Below, piece after piece: positions 17,552 through 25,409 of a DNA stretch of 64,000 nucleotides (position 1 is its first letter; each line of letters begins with the position of its first letter). The stretch comes from Tangfeifania diversioriginum (GTDB lineage: Bacteria; Bacteroidota; Bacteroidia; Bacteroidales; Prolixibacteraceae). The translations under genes were made by a program, and so were the position numbers. The DNA lies in assembly GCA_945873105.1 (NCBI GenBank), contig CAMCBW010000009.1:62001-126000 (forward strand), given 5' to 3'. Below the pieces are notes generated by a model. The model had not been told where the DNA came from. It saw only the letters and a program-made list of their open reading frames with translations, and did no database searches.

Positions 17552-18685
17552 ATGGAAAATAATAAGATTTTAAACGGTGAAATTCACGATCCTAATGACC
17601 CGCATCATGAAAATGGATTAGACGATCTATTTAGTCCGGATCTTTTCAATAAGGAATTCAAGCTGTTGACCAATCGTGATGATCTAACACAAATGCTGAA
17701 GTCCCGGCTAATTGATTTGACCAAAGATGAGCCCAAGATTGATTACTTACTCACAAGAAACGGCATTGGATGTTTATCAAAAGGAGACTTTCAAATAATC
17801 AAAGGAAGAAAAAAAGCCGGCAAAAGTACCTTTATCGCAATACTGGTAACGGCTTTCATTAAAGGCGAGTTTATGGGGTTTAATGCAGTGAAACAAGGGT
17901 TAAAAGTCTTGTATATCGATACGGAACAAAACCGAAGTAATACAGCCAAAATAAATGAGAATGTAAATATATTGTGCGGGAAGGAACTTCGCCATAACCA
18001 CCCTCAGTTTACTGCATACAATCTTAGAGGAGATAATCCAATAATAAGGAAGAAGTTAATAACTCAGGCAATAGCTGAATGCAAACCGGATCTAGTAATC
18101 ATTGATGGTATAAAAGATTTACTTGAGACCGGAGACATCAACAATCCTTCAGACAGCCATGCTGTTGTTCAACTGCTAATGGAATTAACTGAAAAATACA
18201 ATTTCCCGATTCTTACGGTTATTCATGAAAATAAAGGGGATACTGAACTTAGAGGACATCTTGGTACAGAGATCGGTCATAAGATGAGCGAGGAATGGCA
18301 ATTGGTAAAGTCAAATGAAGTTTTTACGGTTAAACAGGTTGAAAATAGAAATGAACGGTCAGGTGCAATCTCATTCCAGTTTAAGTTAGATGAAAGAACA
18401 TTACCAGAATTGATTAATGATAGACAAAAAGTAGAATTGGTAGATAAAACCAAGCTGCATAAACTTGGCTATTTTCAAAAATGTCTTCCGGTAGGTACAT
18501 CAAGGAATAATAAAGACTTAACGGCAGAATATCGCAAGATCTCAACCTATGCAAAATCTACGGCTGAGAAGGATATCAAAGATTTTAAACAATACGGTTA
18601 TCTAATCCATGAAGAGAAATCAAAAGATTACCGGTTCAATTTCGATAAAGTAACTACAGAAAACATACCCTCAATAATACCCTAG
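17552..18685 (+). CDS. RecA-fold AAA ATPase, RepA/DnaB-like
   Basis: 377 residues from ATG 17552 (379 from 17546). Walker A GRKKAGKST (about residues 89-97), Walker B-like LVIIDGIKDLL (about 181-191) and TVIHENKGD with a nearby GHLGTEIGHKM define an AAA_25/RepA-type hexameric helicase fold. The C-terminal about 100 residues look like a winged-helix domain (EYRKISTYAKSTAEKDIKDF). Similar ATPases with a neighbouring primase-like protein form the replication or maintenance module of Bacteroidota plasmids and islands. The stop codon runs directly into the TAGGGTA iteron region. Confidence 0.82.
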   Translation: MENNKILNGEIHDPNDPHHENGLDDLFSPDLFNKEFKLLTNRDDLTQMLKSRLIDLTKDEPKIDYLLTRNGIGCLSKGDFQIIKGRKKAGKSTFIAILVTAFIKGEFMGFNAVKQGLKVLYIDTEQNRSNTAKINENVNILCGKELRHNHPQFTAYNLRGDNPIIRKKLITQAIAECKPDLVIIDGIKDLLETGDINNPSDSHAVVQLLMELTEKYNFPILTVIHENKGDTELRGHLGTEIGHKMSEEWQLVKSNEVFTVKQVENRNERSGAISFQFKLDERTLPELINDRQKVELVDKTKLHKLGYFQKCLPVGTSRNNKDLTAEYRKISTYAKSTAEKDIKDFKQYGYLIHEEKSKDYRFNFDKVTTENIPSIIP

Positions 18686-18805
18686 ACCTTACCCTAAACC
18701 CTACCCCCTATATATAGGGGTATAGGGTAAATAGGGTAGAGTAGGTAACCGCTAAAAAACTTCAAAAAGGGTAAAAATAGGGTAAGTAGGGTAATAGGGT
18801 AAAAA
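18676..18805. repeat. TAGGGTA iterons, candidate replication origin
   Basis: On the plus strand TAGGGTA or close variants occur at least five times to the right of about 18722 (TATAGGGTAA, ATAGGGTAG, ATAGGGTAAG, TAGGGTAAT, TAGGGTAAA). The reverse form TACCCTA/ACCCTA occurs three times to the left. Both sides meet at a palindrome centred near 18710 (CCCCTATATATAGGGG). The cluster lies between the RecA-fold ATPase and primase-like genes, where an origin recognised by one of them would be expected. Confidence 0.6.
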
Positions 18806-18838
18806 ATGTAAAACCATACACCGTAAAAAAATAAAAAA

Positions 18839-19588
18839 ATGAAAGATCTAAATTTCTTACAGAATAATTCAAGTAACCAGAATATTCACCTCATAGCATG
18901 CATACCGGTTGAAAAGTTGGAAAGAAGCTTAAATAACTATGACCGAAATACTTTTGCTATTTATCTAACAAAACTCTTTGGCAAACAAACCGCTCTGGAA
19001 TTGATGATTAAGTATTTTATTGGTACAACTGAGGATGAGTATTTCTCTACCGTATTCTGGCAAATAGATTTATCAGGTAATATCAGAACCGGAAAATCAA
19101 TCAGATATGAGATATTGTACAATGAAGAAACTTTTACCGGTATTAACTGCAAGATGATTAAAAATGCATTTCCTTCGTTTGAATGGATGCATACTTCGTA
19201 TAAACGGTATGGTTTTTCATTGAAACAATGCTTCTTTGGAGAGCATTTATTGTATGATACCACTAAGCCTATTGCGATTGTAGAAGGAGAAAAAACAGCT
19301 GTAATAGCCAGTATTTACCTGCCACAATACATCTGGTTAGCAAACGGTGGTGCTGATTATTTAACCGTTAATAAGTGCAGTGTTTTGCATGGTAGAACGG
19401 TTGTACTATTTCCTCGAATAAGTAATTATGATGATTGGAATGAGAAAAAGAAGGAGCTTTCCAGATCAATGCCTGGTACAAGTTTTAATATATCAGAAAC
19501 CCTTAAAAAAGAAGCAATATATGAAATGAGAGAAGATGATTATGATATTGCTGATTACCTGATAAGATTTGATTGGAGAAAATTCTGA
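18839..19588 (+). CDS. DUF6371/Toprim-like primase-related protein
   Basis: 249 residues. The central part contains a Toprim-like segment: IAIVEGEKTAVIAS (about residues 141-154), whose Glu is the expected metal-binding residue. Further on are GGADYLTVNK and VVLFPRIS, the latter standing where Toprim proteins carry a DxD (here P-R-I-S, so the aspartates are not conserved). The C-terminus DIADYLIRFDWR is typical of DUF6371. These proteins resemble the catalytic half of DnaG-type primases and occur beside RepA-like helicases in Bacteroidota elements. The altered DxD suggests either a divergent metal site or a non-catalytic role. Confidence 0.7.
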   Translation: MKDLNFLQNNSSNQNIHLIACIPVEKLERSLNNYDRNTFAIYLTKLFGKQTALELMIKYFIGTTEDEYFSTVFWQIDLSGNIRTGKSIRYEILYNEETFTGINCKMIKNAFPSFEWMHTSYKRYGFSLKQCFFGEHLLYDTTKPIAIVEGEKTAVIASIYLPQYIWLANGGADYLTVNKCSVLHGRTVVLFPRISNYDDWNEKKKELSRSMPGTSFNISETLKKEAIYEMREDDYDIADYLIRFDWRKF

Positions 19589-19607
19589 ATCGAAGGAACC
19601 GTAATAG

Positions 19608-20300
19608 TTACGATTTAGTCTGACAGTCTTCCATCTTCTGAGCAGTATTCCTTTTCTCAATTAGGTGTTTCCAGCGATTCTTTCTCCGGATGATAAATTG
19701 CTTCCTTCTCTCAGAAAGAGCATCCGTTCTTTCTTTCATTTGACCGTTGAGAGCTTGCTTTAATTTTCCAACAACATCCGTTGCTGACAGTTGAAAATAA
19801 CCGATTACAGGCATATTTTTATCCACATTGAAAGAGGGACCAGCCTTATACAAATAGGCAAAAGAACGCCCTGCATTTAGCAAGATGCCTTTTTTACTTT
19901 TCTTCCACATTAACAATGCCTCACCTTCCTCATAAAAAAGGATTAGCCATCGATGTTTCTCACCATACTCCAGGAGTTTAGCCAAACCGTCTGTCTGACG
20001 ACCTCTTAAACTATACTTTTTCACTACCTCCTCATCAAGAGGTACAGGACTTTCAAGAAGGTATTCTTTTATCTTCTTTCTCATTTTGGAACCAATCCTG
20101 TACTCACCACGATTCTCAACCAAGCCTTTTAACCAAAGGTCATCCCTTACAAACTCGCCAACAGGAACTTCGAGGATCGCTTCCATCTCAGCAATCTTAT
20201 CCCAAAACTTTGGTTCAGGAAAGCAGTAAAGGAGGTGTTCATACATTGCATTTTTTACTTGTGAATCACTCACAGAAATAAGATCGAGAAGGGTTGCCAT
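19608..20300 (-). CDS. Hypothetical protein, winged-helix-like N-terminus
   Basis: 230 residues from the ATG at 20300 (MATLLDLISVSDSQ); a start at 20348 would add 16 residues. The protein is mixed alpha/beta with a very basic C-terminus (RRKQFIIRRKNRWKHLIEKR), suggesting nucleic acid binding. The segment KHRWLILFYEEGEALLMWKK is beta-rich. It is the only minus-strand gene in the island between the two integrases, and it diverges from the J-domain operon. It could be a regulator of that operon, but no family is recognised. Confidence 0.65.
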   Translation of the reverse strand: MATLLDLISVSDSQVKNAMYEHLLYCFPEPKFWDKIAEMEAILEVPVGEFVRDDLWLKGLVENRGEYRIGSKMRKKIKEYLLESPVPLDEEVVKKYSLRGRQTDGLAKLLEYGEKHRWLILFYEEGEALLMWKKSKKGILLNAGRSFAYLYKAGPSFNVDKNMPVIGYFQLSATDVVGKLKQALNGQMKERTDALSERRKQFIIRRKNRWKHLIEKRNTAQKMEDCQTKS

Positions 20301-20744
20301 GTTTACAGTATTAATTATCAAAATTTGATTTAAAATAGATTTTGGCAAAAAATGCCTTTAACCCAAAGATACCCCAAGAATCTGGCCTTGTCAATCCCTA
20401 ATTAAATGGGACCTCAATTTTGCTAACGATTACATTTAATAATTTTAATAGTCTCGCAACTTCTTATCGGAATTGTGTCTACATTTTTGGTATGATGTGA
20501 TTTTTGTGTACACAAATCAGTGAAACCGCTAGTATTAATATAAAACATTGATTTGCAAATATTTATTTGATCTCGACAAATAGGAAAGTCACTATTTCCA
20601 TAAAAATTTGTAGACCAGATCTGAAATCTTTGAAAACGTGTCTACAAATATCCCTGCATTGACACCGTAATTCGAAATCAAGGCTCCTTCCCAGGGAGCT
20701 TTTTGCATATAAACCGGTTCACAACCAATTAATCATTTTTTATT
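20301..20744. other. Divergent intergenic region with an internal terminator-like hairpin
   Basis: 444 bp, AT-rich, without a convincing gene. It contains repeated GTGTCTACAAAT-like boxes (about 20475, 20611 inverted, 20639) and a plus-strand terminator at 20680-20704. A plus-strand transcript starting here would be a short RNA or an attenuated leader of the following operon. Confidence 0.45.
20680..20704 (+). terminator. Intrinsic terminator or attenuator upstream of the J-domain operon
   Basis: AAGGCTCC pairs with GGAGCTTTT (one G-U) around TTCCCAG, followed by T residues. No gene precedes it on this strand within 1 kb, so it would end a small RNA or attenuate readthrough into 20797. Confidence 0.55.
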
Positions 20745-20796
20745 AACAGGCGTGCCAGAAGCCAACACAAAACCGCAAGGCAGCGGTAAAATCATT
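20745..20796 (+). promoter_or_regulatory. Two-hairpin leader motif, copy 1
   Basis: GGC-N9-GCC (20749-20763) and CCGC-AAGGCA-GCGG (20773-20786) lie just before the J-domain gene ATG at 20797. The same layout with exact 24-nt spacing occurs in two more places (22127-22181, 22511-22562). The second stem changes on both sides between copies, which supports an RNA structure. Confidence 0.55.
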
Positions 20797-21273
20797 ATGA
20801 ACTATTTTGAAAACGTAACAAACTTAGACGAACTAAGAAAGGCTTACCACAAACTTGCCAAAGAAAACCATCCTGACCGAGGGGGACAAACTGTGGTTAT
20901 GCAGGAGATCAACAACCAATACGAAAAACTCTCCTTTAGCCTTATCAACTCTAATACCGATTTTTCAGAAGGACGCAAAGAATGGGAAGCACAAGTAAGC
21001 GAGGAGCTGCGTGAGAAACTCGCGAGTATCATCAATTTGCCAAATATTACTCTGGAAGTTATTGGCAGCTGGATTTGGGTGACAGGAAATACTTTCTCCG
21101 TGAGAGACATACTGAAGAGTAACGATTTCATTTTCTCACATTCAAAAACCGCTTGGTACTGGCATAAAGGTGAGTACTTCAAAAAGACCGGAGTGTTGCT
21201 TTCCCTTGAAAAAATTCGGGAGTTGTATGGAAATGAAAAGGTTGAATCAGAACTTCAGGAACAGCTTAATTAG
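20797..21273 (+). CDS. J-domain (DnaJ-like) protein of mobile element
   Basis: 158 residues from ATG 20797. A GTG at 20752 would add 15 residues that read through the leader motif, so I prefer the ATG. The N-terminal about 45 residues are a short J-domain (NLDELRKAYHKLAKENHPDRGG) with the HPD signature essential for Hsp70 stimulation. The remainder (to residue 158) is a helical and beta domain found in mobile-element J proteins, with TLEVIGSWIWVTGNT and AWYWHKGEYFKKTG. Proteins of this kind could recruit host DnaK to replication or packaging complexes. It is the first gene of a same-strand run to 23.6 kb. Confidence 0.78.
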   Translation: MNYFENVTNLDELRKAYHKLAKENHPDRGGQTVVMQEINNQYEKLSFSLINSNTDFSEGRKEWEAQVSEELREKLASIINLPNITLEVIGSWIWVTGNTFSVRDILKSNDFIFSHSKTAWYWHKGEYFKKTGVLLSLEKIRELYGNEKVESELQEQLN

Positions 21274-21280
21274 ATCCATC

Positions 21281-21472
21281 ATGTTTGAACTTAAGTTGAC
21301 TTATCTGCAGACGCAACGCCTTATGGACGCGATCCACTGGACAGTAGCACCTTATCTGGATGACGATTCAATTCAGGACAAACCCTGGTTGATTGAATTA
21401 GCCGAGTGCTACAACCAGCTGTACAACCAGATTCCTTCCGAGGAAAATACTAACGAACCTATAATTTATTGA
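21281..21472 (+). CDS. Small hypothetical protein
   Basis: 63 residues from ATG 21281, only 7 bp after the J-domain stop and 1 bp before RadC. An upstream start at 21170 would overlap the J-domain gene and is rejected. Predicted helical with an acidic middle (LDDDSIQDKPW). No motif is recognised; the tight packing argues that it is a real gene. Confidence 0.6.
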   Translation: MFELKLTYLQTQRLMDAIHWTVAPYLDDDSIQDKPWLIELAECYNQLYNQIPSEENTNEPIIY

Positions 21473-21473
21473 T

Positions 21474-22121
21474 ATGAAAAATCAAGATGATCCAAGGGAG
21501 AAGATGCTGCAGTTTGGATTAGCTTCCTTGTCTGATGCAGAAGTTCTGGCTCCTATCTTTCAAAAGAACAGACTGGAAACGGCGAAAAAGGTATTGATCG
21601 GAGTAAAGTTTGATCTTCACCTATTGGCCCGAATGAATATCCATGAAATCTCCAGCAGTTGCAATATTTCTGAAGCTGAAGCTGGATATGTCGTCTGTGC
21701 TTTTGAATTAGGTAGGAGAAGAAATTTTCAAGAAGCTTCAGAGATAGTGCAGATCCGTGGCAGTAAGGATGCTGCCAATTACATCCGGCCAAAGATTGGA
21801 GATTTACATCATGAGGAATTTTGGGTTCTATTTCTTAATCGCAGAAACAGTATTCTTTGCTCTGAAAAGTTAAGCCAGGGCGGCATGACAGGCACTGTGA
21901 TCGATGTGCGCCTTGTGTTGAAATCAGCATTGGAGAAACATGCGACGTCCCTGATATTCTGTCATAACCATCCATCCGGCAATCTCGAACCAAGCGATGC
22001 TGATAAAAAGATCACTCGGCAATTGAAAGAAGCAGCAGCAATCATGGAGATTCCGGTGATCGATCATCTGATCGTAACCCAAACCGGATATTTCAGCTTT
22101 GCAGATGAAGGATTACTCTAA
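21474..22121 (+). CDS. radC: RadC-type JAB domain protein
   Basis: 215 residues. An N-terminal helix-hairpin-helix-like region (LGLASLSDAEVLAP, ISEAEAGYVVCAFELGRR) is followed by the JAMM/JAB metallo-domain. HNHPSGNLEPSDADKK (about 163-178) gives the H-x-H and D ligands, and E in HHEEFWVLFLN supplies the upstream acidic residue. The domain is a zinc hydrolase fold. RadC proteins are frequent in Bacteroidota mobile elements and are not established repair enzymes; a role in antirestriction or element maintenance has been suggested. It sits in the operon between the J-domain and DUF6573 genes. Confidence 0.88.
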   Translation: MKNQDDPREKMLQFGLASLSDAEVLAPIFQKNRLETAKKVLIGVKFDLHLLARMNIHEISSSCNISEAEAGYVVCAFELGRRRNFQEASEIVQIRGSKDAANYIRPKIGDLHHEEFWVLFLNRRNSILCSEKLSQGGMTGTVIDVRLVLKSALEKHATSLIFCHNHPSGNLEPSDADKKITRQLKEAAAIMEIPVIDHLIVTQTGYFSFADEGLL

Positions 22122-22126
22122 AGTTA

Positions 22127-22181
22127 CAACCGGCGAGCCAGATGCCACAACAAGACCCAAGGGCATGGGCATTCACATAAA
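22127..22181 (+). promoter_or_regulatory. Two-hairpin leader motif, copy 2
   Basis: GGC-N9-GCC (22132-22146) and CCCA-AGGGCA-TGGG (22156-22169) precede the ATG at 22182 by 12 nt. The second stem differs from copy 1 at two base pairs, with compensatory changes on both strands. Confidence 0.55.
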
Positions 22182-22355
22182 ATGTTACTACAAGAATTGA
22201 TGGATTACGGGAGTGTAATGATGGAAAAATATCCCGCCAAAAAGGATCTCATTTTCATCGGGGTTGACGATTGTCTCGACCAGTGTGAGGACAACGATGA
22301 ACTTCTCGAAAAGATGCATGCCTGGATTAATAAAATCTGTGCCGATGAGATCTAA
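22182..22355 (+). CDS. Small acidic protein
   Basis: 57 residues (MLLQELMDYGSVMMEKYP...). The centre is DDCLDQCEDNDELLEK and the end is ICADEI, so two cysteines lie in an acidic helix. It directly follows leader copy 2, which supports a real start at 22182. The stop overlaps the next possible start (ATG 22345) in another frame. The function is unknown. Confidence 0.55.
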   Translation: MLLQELMDYGSVMMEKYPAKKDLIFIGVDDCLDQCEDNDELLEKMHAWINKICADEI

Positions 22356-22566
22356 GAGAATAGCTGACTTGAAGCTACAAGGGAATACTAACGATGTGAT
22401 CTATGAAATAGGTATCTGTTCCTTTTCCCTATTTGGTAAAGCATTCTTCGGGTTTAAATCAACTAAAACTGAAAAGCAAAAGATGAACCGCTTATGGGCA
22501 AGAATTTTATCAACAGGCGGGTTAGATGCCAATACAAGACCGAAGAACATCGGCAATTATCAATGA
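22345..22566 (+). CDS. Possible small protein overlapping leader copy 3
   Basis: 73 residues if started at ATG 22345, which overlaps the previous stop by 11 nt in a different frame. It has a basic C-terminal half (STKTEKQKMNRLWAR). Its last 18 residues (STGGLDANTRPKNIGNYQ) are encoded by leader copy 3. Real translation is uncertain: part of the reading frame may be open by chance over the RNA motif. Confidence 0.4.
   Translation: MRSKRIADLKLQGNTNDVIYEIGICSFSLFGKAFFGFKSTKTEKQKMNRLWARILSTGGLDANTRPKNIGNYQ
22511..22562 (+). promoter_or_regulatory. Two-hairpin leader motif, copy 3
   Basis: GGC-N9-GCC (22516-22530) and CCGA-AGAACA-TCGG (22540-22553), with the same 24-nt offset, lie 9 nt before the DUF6573 start. 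The stem pairs differ from both other copies and remain complementary. Confidence 0.55.
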
Positions 22567-22988
22567 ATATTTTTGGTTGGGAGATTGTATCAACTTACAC
22601 CCGAGCTGAAGCAGTTGCGGATGGTGTTCAGGTAGCAATTCCTCAGGAAATTTCAAGAGAAGCAGGGATTAAGTTCCCTGTTTTCATTACTCAGAAAGTT
22701 TACAACAAATATGTTCTTGTTCCAGAGGGAATGGATTTTCAAAATGAAGACGGCCGGTTGTGGGATATCCTTTACATGTTTGCCAGGCAGGCCAGAAACT
22801 CAAATTCCTCTGTGATTGTTTTTCAGTTTGTCTGCTTTCTGTTGGATAACGGCGACTGGACAATTTATGAAAGGATCTGTGAAGGAAACAGACTGCTAAG
22901 GGAAGTCATGTTAAAGGCAGAGATTGGACCTCTCGACATCGATGATCCATCACCGGCTATTACCATCATGGTCATTGGCGAAGATTAA
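22563..22988 (+). CDS. DUF6573 family protein
   Basis: 141 residues from ATG 22563 (MNIFGWEIVSTYTRAEAV). The first block of about 15 residues plus ADGVQVAIPQEISREAGIKFPVFIT is typical of DUF6573, a family common in phages and conjugative elements of many phyla. The function is unknown. An upstream in-frame ATG (22494) reads across leader copy 3 and is rejected. The tail ITIMVIGED is a beta strand with an acidic end. Confidence 0.82.
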   Translation: MNIFGWEIVSTYTRAEAVADGVQVAIPQEISREAGIKFPVFITQKVYNKYVLVPEGMDFQNEDGRLWDILYMFARQARNSNSSVIVFQFVCFLLDNGDWTIYERICEGNRLLREVMLKAEIGPLDIDDPSPAITIMVIGED

Positions 22989-23007
22989 TGAATTATAAAA
23001 GCAAACA

Positions 23008-23157
23008 ATGAGTACAACCAATTGTGTTCGACCGGATGGCGATTGCTCACTATGTTCAGTATTCAATAAGTTTATTGGTGAATGCAACCAAGATGAAGAC
23101 CTTGGTGGTACCGGACATGGAGACGATTCATATTCTGATGCTGATCCAGGACTATAA
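23008..23157 (+). CDS. Small cysteine-rich protein
   Basis: 49 residues. Four cysteines in the first half (C6, C13, C16, C26 within CVRPDGDCSLCSVFNKFIGEC-like spacing) could bind zinc. The C-terminus is Gly/Asp-rich. It starts 19 bp after the DUF6573 gene. No family is recognised, but the Cys pattern and position support a real gene. Confidence 0.5.
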   Translation: MSTTNCVRPDGDCSLCSVFNKFIGECNQDEDLGGTGHGDDSYSDADPGL

Positions 23158-23294
23158 AAGAGATTGGGTGCGAAAGCTCCCTTTCTCTTTTTGTGAAGGT
23201 TCAACAAGGAGGAATAATCACAAATATTTATTTAATTCTGAAGAACTAATTCTTCGTTAGCAACTTATTATCAATTATTTAAATTAGTATTACC

Positions 23295-23603
23295 ATGAAA
23301 AATTTTATCAAACATTTCGTTGGCAAAGGAAAGCAAGTAGGTGAATTACAAATTATTAAAGTCACCGTCAAGCTCGAAGATCTTCAAAAGTACGCTTATC
23401 AGTATGATAACGTACAATTCGTGACCTTTGAAATTGCCAAGATGAAGACTCCAGACAACTTTGGCCGAGATTACACGGCTTATGTGTCCGTTCTTCAGGA
23501 GTCACCAGTACCTAAGGAAGAAGTTCCTGAATCTGCAGCCAGCACTGTTAACACCACCGCAGAAGAACAACCGGTAACAGTTGAGGAAGAAATCCCGTTC
23601 TGA
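23295..23603 (+). CDS. Small protein with SSB-like acidic C-terminal tip
   Basis: 102 residues. The first 70 residues are basic and beta/alpha mixed (MKNFIKHFVGKGKQ...VQFVTFEIAKMKTPDNFGRDYTAYVSV, given in parts). A flexible Pro/Glu/Thr-rich linker follows, and the protein ends in EEEIPF. This tip is very close to the DDDIPF tail by which single-stranded DNA-binding proteins recruit RecO, RecG, PriA and other partners. The N-terminal domain is too short for a normal OB-fold SSB, and I do not recognise it. Within a maintenance module, a role at ssDNA or in decoying SSB partners is plausible but inferred. Confidence 0.65.
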   Translation: MKNFIKHFVGKGKQVGELQIIKVTVKLEDLQKYAYQYDNVQFVTFEIAKMKTPDNFGRDYTAYVSVLQESPVPKEEVPESAASTVNTTAEEQPVTVEEEIPF

Positions 23604-24105
23604 ATAGGGTATTTGAAATTTTAAAAGACAAGGAGGAAACTCCTTTCTTTTTTTTTCAAACTGGTCAATTAATTGATCGATGAAATAGAATAATTGCTGA
23701 AAGAAATCTTTACATTTGAGGGACATCAAACCTCATAGCCTATGAACAAATCATAATCAAAGGGACATATTTAAATACATAGAGGCGTAAGCTTTTATTC
23801 CTGCTTCCGAAAACTGGTAACTTTCAAAAATCATGCAAGAATAATAAGTGAAACGCTCACGTCACGGCGTGGGCTTAACTTATTTGCATGATGGGTATAC
23901 CAGTACCTCGGAGGCGAATATGGTTTAGTTCCACGCTCTTTTTTTGTCCTAGTTGCACATAGTGCCTTTAAACCAAACACTATTTACTTACCAATGAAAT
24001 CCACTGATTAATACTTCAATGATTTCATAACAACAATCAATCAGTCACTTTTAACGATATAGTGGTGATTTAAACATCCTAATTCTCTTGCTAAAACCAC
24101 TTAAA
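23604..24105. other. Intergenic region with a structured RNA candidate
   Basis: About 500 bp without a convincing gene. It separates the maintenance module from the cargo. It holds a long three-part hairpin and a T-tract (23828-23950). Confidence 0.5.
23828..23950 (+). ncRNA. Candidate structured RNA with T-tract end
   Basis: ATCATGCA pairs with TGCATGAT, AATAAGT with ACTTATT and GCTCACG with CGTGGGC (one G-U), nested in one stem with small internal loops (23828-23894). Downstream, GCGTGG could instead pair with CCACGC just before TTTTTTT (23938-23948), giving an alternative terminator-like fold. An ACCA...TGGT stem around CCTCGGAGG lies between. The function is unknown; a regulatory RNA or attenuator is possible. 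Confidence 0.45.
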
Positions 24106-25326
24106 ATGGAAAAATTATTTTTTGTCTTAATCTGTTTTGTATTTCTTTTTACAAGTTGTGGTCGCAAAGGCCAAAAATATTATGATAATGGAGTAACAAA
24201 GTTTAATAATAAAGATTATAAAGGGGCAATTTTGGATTTTAATAATGCCATTAAATTGGACACCAATTATGCTGAAGCCTACAATAAGAGAGGAATTGCC
24301 ACGTTTAAACAATTTTCATTTTTGGCTGTCGCTGATTTCAATAAAGCCATTGAAATCGATTCAATGTTTTCTGAAGCATATTTTAATAAAGGCTTAATGT
24401 ATACTGACATAACATTTCTAAGATATGTGGCAATTGAGAATTTCACTAAAGCCATAGAGATAAACCCTAAATATGTAGAAGCTTATTTTCAGAGAGGGTT
24501 AGTGAATACATCAGATAATAATCTTAAAGATGCATATTTTGATTTTTGTAAAGCATTAGAAATTGATCCAAACTATGCGGCAGCTTATTGTTATAGAGGT
24601 ATTATAGAATCTAAAAACCAAAATTACAAAAAAGCATTTGAGGATATAAATAAGGCAATCGAAATTAATCCGAAAGAATCAAATTTTCTGTTTGAGAGGT
24701 CAATCATAAAGTCCAAACTCAAAAACTTTTCAGAATCTATAATTGACTTAGATTTGGCTATCGAATTGAATCCTGACAACGTCAATTATTATTTTAATAG
24801 AGGTCTTAATAAATGCGACTTAAAAGATTATAGAAATGGAATTTCTGATTTTTGTATTGCAATTAAAATAGATCCAAAACATGCGGATAGTTATTTTAAT
24901 AGAGCTTTGTCAAAAGCAAACTTAGAAGATTTCAGAGGTGCTCTTGCGGATTTAACAATAGCGATTGAAATTAATCCTAAAAATGCAAAATATTATCATT
25001 ATCGTGGTCTTGCTAAGAAAGATCTTACTGATAATACAGGAGCACTTGAAGATTTTAGTAAAGCAATATTCTATGATAAACAAATGGATGGCTCATATTC
25101 CGAGATTGCTAGAATAAAATTTGAGAATCGTAGCTATAATGAAGCTTTATTATTTCTTGATAAAGCGATTGAAATTAATTCAAATTCAGGCGAGAACTAT
25201 TATTATCGTGGTGTGGTAAAATTAAATTTAGGTCTTAAAAATAGTGGATGTCTGGATTTGAGTAAAGCAGGAGAGCTTGGAAATGAATCTGCTTATATGT
25301 TGATAAAAAAATATTGCAACAATTAA
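24106..25326 (+). CDS. TPR-repeat lipoprotein
   Basis: 406 residues from the ATG at 24106. The lipobox FTSC at C18 follows a hydrophobic segment, so the protein is probably a lipoprotein anchored in the inner or outer membrane. About eleven 34-residue tetratricopeptide repeats fill the rest, with the consensus A-I-E-I-N-P-x-x-A-x-x-Y-x-x-R-G. TPR arrays bind peptides or proteins. It begins the AT-rich cargo and is followed by a second TPR gene. Confidence 0.85.
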   Translation: MEKLFFVLICFVFLFTSCGRKGQKYYDNGVTKFNNKDYKGAILDFNNAIKLDTNYAEAYNKRGIATFKQFSFLAVADFNKAIEIDSMFSEAYFNKGLMYTDITFLRYVAIENFTKAIEINPKYVEAYFQRGLVNTSDNNLKDAYFDFCKALEIDPNYAAAYCYRGIIESKNQNYKKAFEDINKAIEINPKESNFLFERSIIKSKLKNFSESIIDLDLAIELNPDNVNYYFNRGLNKCDLKDYRNGISDFCIAIKIDPKHADSYFNRALSKANLEDFRGALADLTIAIEINPKNAKYYHYRGLAKKDLTDNTGALEDFSKAIFYDKQMDGSYSEIARIKFENRSYNEALLFLDKAIEINSNSGENYYYRGVVKLNLGLKNSGCLDLSKAGELGNESAYMLIKKYCNN

Positions 25327-25409
25327 TTTATGTGAATGTTTAAAACTAAGTCACAAGAAAATGAGTATTCCCTTGTATGCTTATGTTTTATAAACTAAAA
25401 TAAGCCATC

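Noticed and set aside
18676-18805. Telomere or contig-end artefact from TAGGGTA repeats
   Set aside because: The repeats are short, interrupted, in both orientations and lie between intact replication-type genes.
20752-20796. GTG start giving a longer J-domain protein
   Set aside because: The extension is the leader motif, which in its other two copies is out of frame with the downstream gene.
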